Assembly (NCBI RefSeq): GCF_045528445.1
Contig: NZ_JBGQQU010000026.1
Span: 1 to 51,076, forward strand
Origin: Desemzia sp045528445
Lineage (GTDB): Bacteria > Bacillota > Bacilli > Lactobacillales > Carnobacteriaceae
DNA length: 51,076 nt
Direction of reading: 5' to 3'
In this document: positions 50,958-51,076 of the stretch, one piece after another
Numbering within the stretch: the stretch's first letter is position 1
Layout of the letters: each line of letters starts with the position of its first letter
Translations under genes and position numbers: made by a program
The notes under the pieces: model-generated
What the model was told of the DNA's origin: nothing
Seen by the model: the letters and a program-made list of their open reading frames with translations, nothing else
The model's database searches: none

Positions 50958-51076
50958 GTTCGCCCAGCATGGGCGAACTCTAACGGGTGCAAGTCCCGAA
51001 TGCGACCTGACAGTGGTAAGCATATAGCTGACGGCAAGGGTGTCCACCGTGAGGTGGAATCTGAAGGAAGCCCAAG
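50958..51076 (+). mobile_element. 5' end of a group II intron (probably class C), cut by the window edge
   Basis: Starting at GTTCGCCC just after the terminator T run, the sequence follows my memory of bacterial group II intron 5' ends: CCCAGCATGGGCGAACTCTA, GGGTGCAAGTCCCGA, GACGGCAAGGGTGTCC, then the domain I phrase TGGAATCTGAAGGAAGC. Class C introns insert just after intrinsic terminators, as here. The reverse transcriptase gene, domain V and the 3' boundary lie beyond the window. The expected intron-type strand is plus. Confidence 0.85.

Overview
The window is 51 kb of AT-rich Gram-positive chromosome, most likely from a member of the Lactobacillales (Carnobacteriaceae or a close relative). 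This rests on the gene set: a fused glutathione synthase GshF, pyruvate oxidase, a DUF1831 gene beside a cysteine desulfurase, EzrA, Prp-processed L27, T-box leaders, and the ezrA / GAF-domain msrC / rpsD neighbourhood. No taxon-specific marker was tested. Most of the window is core genome; the accessory signals cluster at 0-9 kb, 16.9-17.7 kb and the right edge.

Layout. 0-2.9 kb: hsdS (lacking its 3' end) and hsdM of a type I restriction-modification system, with no hsdR in view. 3.3-6.9 kb: pyruvate oxidase, a decayed gene remnant and mnmA. 6.9-9 kb: an accessory island with one glycosyltransferase gene, bordered by two copies of a structured repeat and preceded by a segment with terminal inverted repeats. 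9-16.9 kb: DUF1831, cysteine desulfurase, an M50-type membrane protease, gshF, rarA, 6S RNA, a small membrane protein and a universal stress protein. 16.9-17.7 kb: a gene-free stretch holding a 52-bp tandem repeat array and two structured modules. 17.7-21.3 kb: ackA, a YtxK-like methyltransferase and rplU-prp-rpmA with an L21 leader. 21.4-24.8 kb: an amino-acid ABC transporter under a T-box read here as histidine-specific. 24.8-28.9 kb: mreBCD-minCD. 29-37 kb: fumC, csp, radC, a HAD phosphatase, folC and valS with a Val T-box. 37-42.1 kb: tpx, thiI, a second cysteine desulfurase and ezrA. 42-51 kb: msrC, rpsD with its leader, small conserved genes, mtnN, nudF, xpaC-telA, a GlsB-type protein, and the 5' end of a group II intron at the right edge.

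Functional links. Two tRNA thiolation routes are present, each with a desulfurase: MnmA (s2U34) with the 9.4-kb desulfurase, and ThiI (s4U8) with the 39-kb desulfurase. Pyruvate oxidase makes acetyl phosphate and hydrogen peroxide. Acetate kinase can use the acetyl phosphate, while GshF, Tpx and the free-methionine sulfoxide reductase handle oxidants. MreBCD, MinCD and EzrA make this a cell-shape and division region.

The most interesting content is non-coding. A dispersed element of 171-245 bp occurs three times on the same strand, and its stems differ in sequence yet keep pairing, which suggests selection on structure. Two adjacent modules beside ackA share a conserved internal-loop frame around unrelated long hairpins. 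A seven-unit array of 52-bp repeats lies in the same gap. I do not recognise any of the three as a described family.
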